64,000 bases of DNA from BPGX01 sp037447455 (GTDB lineage: Bacteria; Bacteroidota; Bacteroidia; B-17B0; Aurantibacillaceae): assembly GCA_037447455.1 (NCBI GenBank), contig JBBIGQ010000003.1, positions 124,001-188,000 on the forward strand, written 5' to 3'. The translations under genes and the position numbers were made by a program. The notes beneath the pieces were generated by a model. The model was not told the DNA's origin and searched no databases. It worked only from the letters and a program-made list of their open reading frames with translations. Within the stretch, counting starts at the first letter, position 1, and each line of letters starts with the position of its first letter. Positions 62,866 to 64,000 of this stretch are shown piece by piece.

Positions 62866-63525
62866 TTATTGAAATCTCTTGCGATTGTAGTGCAGGAGCA
62901 ATTTATATTCTGGTGAATTTTCATCCCAGTTAAGTTGTTGAGTGTAGTTATGAATGAGTTGAATAGAATTATCTAAGTTTGTTTGATGGTTTAATTCAAG
63001 AATAAATTTTTCAAATGTTGTATGATTATTTTGAAAAAGTTGTTTTTGTATTCTGAATTTGTCATTAATGGAAAAAGTAATATTTTTTGAAGGATGCGGA
63101 ATTGAATCAAGGTTCTTTTTTTCAGGGGTCTCTTCTTTTTTCTGTGTATCCGTGTAGGATTTGTCAACATTGGTGTAAAGCGTTATTACTTCTTCAGAAA
63201 TTTCTTCTTGTAAAACATGCGAGTAGTTTGTTTCTTTTTGTTCTGGTGGTTCATTGGTTACTGATTTTGTTTCGGTAAACGCACTTGTTTTCTCTGCAGG
63301 GTTATCAGGTGTCTGCTTGGAAGGAGCGGCTTTTTGCATTACTTCTAATTGAATATCATCAGTAGAGAGATGTTTTTCTGCTGTTTTGATGTTAATATCT
63401 TTTTGAATCTGAATGTCTACTAATAATTTAATTAATTCCTCTTTTAATTGATCCAGTTCTGCATTGGACAAAGTTTCCAATGGTACTTTTTTTAATTTAT
63501 CAATAACTTGCTGAATATCTGACAT
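62866..63525 (-). CDS. Conserved hypothetical protein with helical C-terminal domain
   Basis: 219 residues from the ATG at 63525. The N-terminus (about 1-60) is helical (ELDQLKEELIKLLVDIQ), then a low-complexity Glu/Thr/Pro/Lys linker (about 60-150), then a conserved C-terminal domain beginning ITFSINDKFRIQKQLFQ and ending with RKRF. Similar linker-plus-domain proteins are common in Bacteroidota, with unknown function. It is convergent with the DUF5686 gene across only 4 bases. Confidence 0.7.
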   Translation of the reverse strand: MSDIQQVIDKLKKVPLETLSNAELDQLKEELIKLLVDIQIQKDINIKTAEKHLSTDDIQLEVMQKAAPSKQTPDNPAEKTSAFTETKSVTNEPPEQKETNYSHVLQEEISEEVITLYTNVDKSYTDTQKKEETPEKKNLDSIPHPSKNITFSINDKFRIQKQLFQNNHTTFEKFILELNHQTNLDNSIQLIHNYTQQLNWDENSPEYKLLLHYNRKRFQ

Positions 63526-63580
63526 TTTTTTGAGCAAAGATGCTAAAAAAATTATGAATAATTAGTTCATGGACTATACA

Positions 63581-64000
63581 TTATAGCCATTTCTTTTTTC
63601 GGAAATACATTAATAAACTCAGAATGATGAATAACATCATGATTATTGTTGCAAAATAGCCATAAGGGTGTTTGAGTTCGGGCATGTTTTCAAAATTCAT
63701 ACCGTAAATTCCTGCTATAAAAGTAACCGGTATAAAGATGGTGGATATGATGGTTAAAAATTTCATAACTTCATTCATACGGTTGGCATTTATGGATAAA
63801 TAAAAATCAATAAGTCCGGTTACCAGATCTCTTTGTGTTTCAATAGTATCTATAATTCTTGCCACATGGTCATAGATATCTCGTAGATAAAATTTGGTAT
63901 TTTCAGATATGAGTTCATTGTCATTATGGAGTATGGAATTAATCATATCCCGCATTGGCCAAACAATTTTTCGCATTTGTATAATTTCTTTTTTCAGACG
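63581..64000 (-). CDS. corA: CorA family magnesium/cobalt transporter (start cut by window end)
   Basis: The frame is open to the window end, so this is the C-terminal ~139 residues. It has the stalk helix, then the two membrane segments at about 85-105 and 112-130 of the visible part. The pore loop signature YGMNFENMPELKHPYGY follows TM1, matching the GMN motif, and the C-terminus is basic (YFRKKKWL). CorA makes a homopentameric Mg2+ channel. The N-terminal cytoplasmic domain is outside the window. The gene reads leftward into the hypothetical gene after a 55-base gap. Confidence 0.92.
   Translation of the reverse strand, partial: RLKKEIIQMRKIVWPMRDMINSILHNDNELISENTKFYLRDIYDHVARIIDTIETQRDLVTGLIDFYLSINANRMNEVMKFLTIISTIFIPVTFIAGIYGMNFENMPELKHPYGYFATIIMMLFIILSLLMYFRKKKWL

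Noticed and set aside
1..64000. CRISPR arrays, insertion sequences, prophage or integrase genes
   Set aside because: No regular direct-repeat array, transposase, terminal inverted repeats with target duplication, or phage structural genes were seen.

Overview
The window comes from an AT-rich member of the Bacteroidota. The support is: GldD and a PorE-like OmpA lipoprotein of the gliding/type IX secretion type, a TonB receptor with a carboxypeptidase-like N-terminal domain, DUF2795 and DUF5686 proteins, and several start sites preceded by the Bacteroidota -7 box TAnnTTTG, sometimes with an upstream TTG or TTTG. A sulfonolipid-type phosphosulfolactate synthase and CKKD-type small lipoproteins would fit a Chitinophagia- or Sphingobacteriia-like lineage, but the exact lineage cannot be fixed from the sequence. 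Genes are tightly packed. Operons overlap by a few bases, and several convergent pairs have almost no gap. I see no insertion sequence, phage or CRISPR array.

Layout, first half. 1-4.2 kb: end of a DUF4143-type ATPase, arginase, arginine decarboxylase and an MFS exporter. 4.2-7.5 kb: a reverse-strand metal (probably copper) group with a TonB receptor, a secreted HMA protein and a HYC_CC_PP protein. 7.5-11 kb: NrnA, DUF2795 and a PMT-like glycosyltransferase. 11-16.7 kb: recX, an SDR with an altered active site, gldD, a long coiled-coil protein, a possible structured RNA, and rny. 16.7-20 kb: three tandem small lipoproteins, then threonylcarbamoyl-AMP synthase and a CCA-adding enzyme. 20-29.6 kb: a long forward cluster with a flippase-like protein, GT2, OppC-like permease, DtxR regulator, TPR protein and phosphosulfolactate synthase, followed by a TMTC-like membrane protein. 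29.6-35.2 kb: nuoEF on the reverse strand, then SCO1, an EamA exporter, yicC and miaA.

The most interesting stretch is 35.2-41.4 kb. Two related secreted beta-rich proteins are followed by a 996-residue outer-membrane protein and a periplasmic two-domain Ig-like protein. This is the parts list of a chaperone-usher export system (subunit, subunit, usher, chaperone), but with little obvious similarity to the proteobacterial families. A strong stem-loop lies between the first subunit gene and the rest. The operon lies next to a tRNA-Gln gene with an unusual leader, and next to infC, which has lost its usual rpmI-rplT partners.

Second half. thrS-infC is on the reverse strand. Then come mazG, a small outer-membrane protein, a PIN-PhoH ATPase, dus and a thioredoxin-fold protein without CxxC. 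A reverse block follows with an alkyltransferase-like protein, queuosine-precursor transporter, PorE-like OmpA lipoprotein, anmK, galE and a C-terminal processing protease. The window ends with a fructosamine-kinase-like gene, an MBOAT acyltransferase, smpB, dxr, a DUF5686 protein, an unknown conserved protein and the C-terminal part of CorA.

All functional calls are from reading the translations and motifs. No database search was run.
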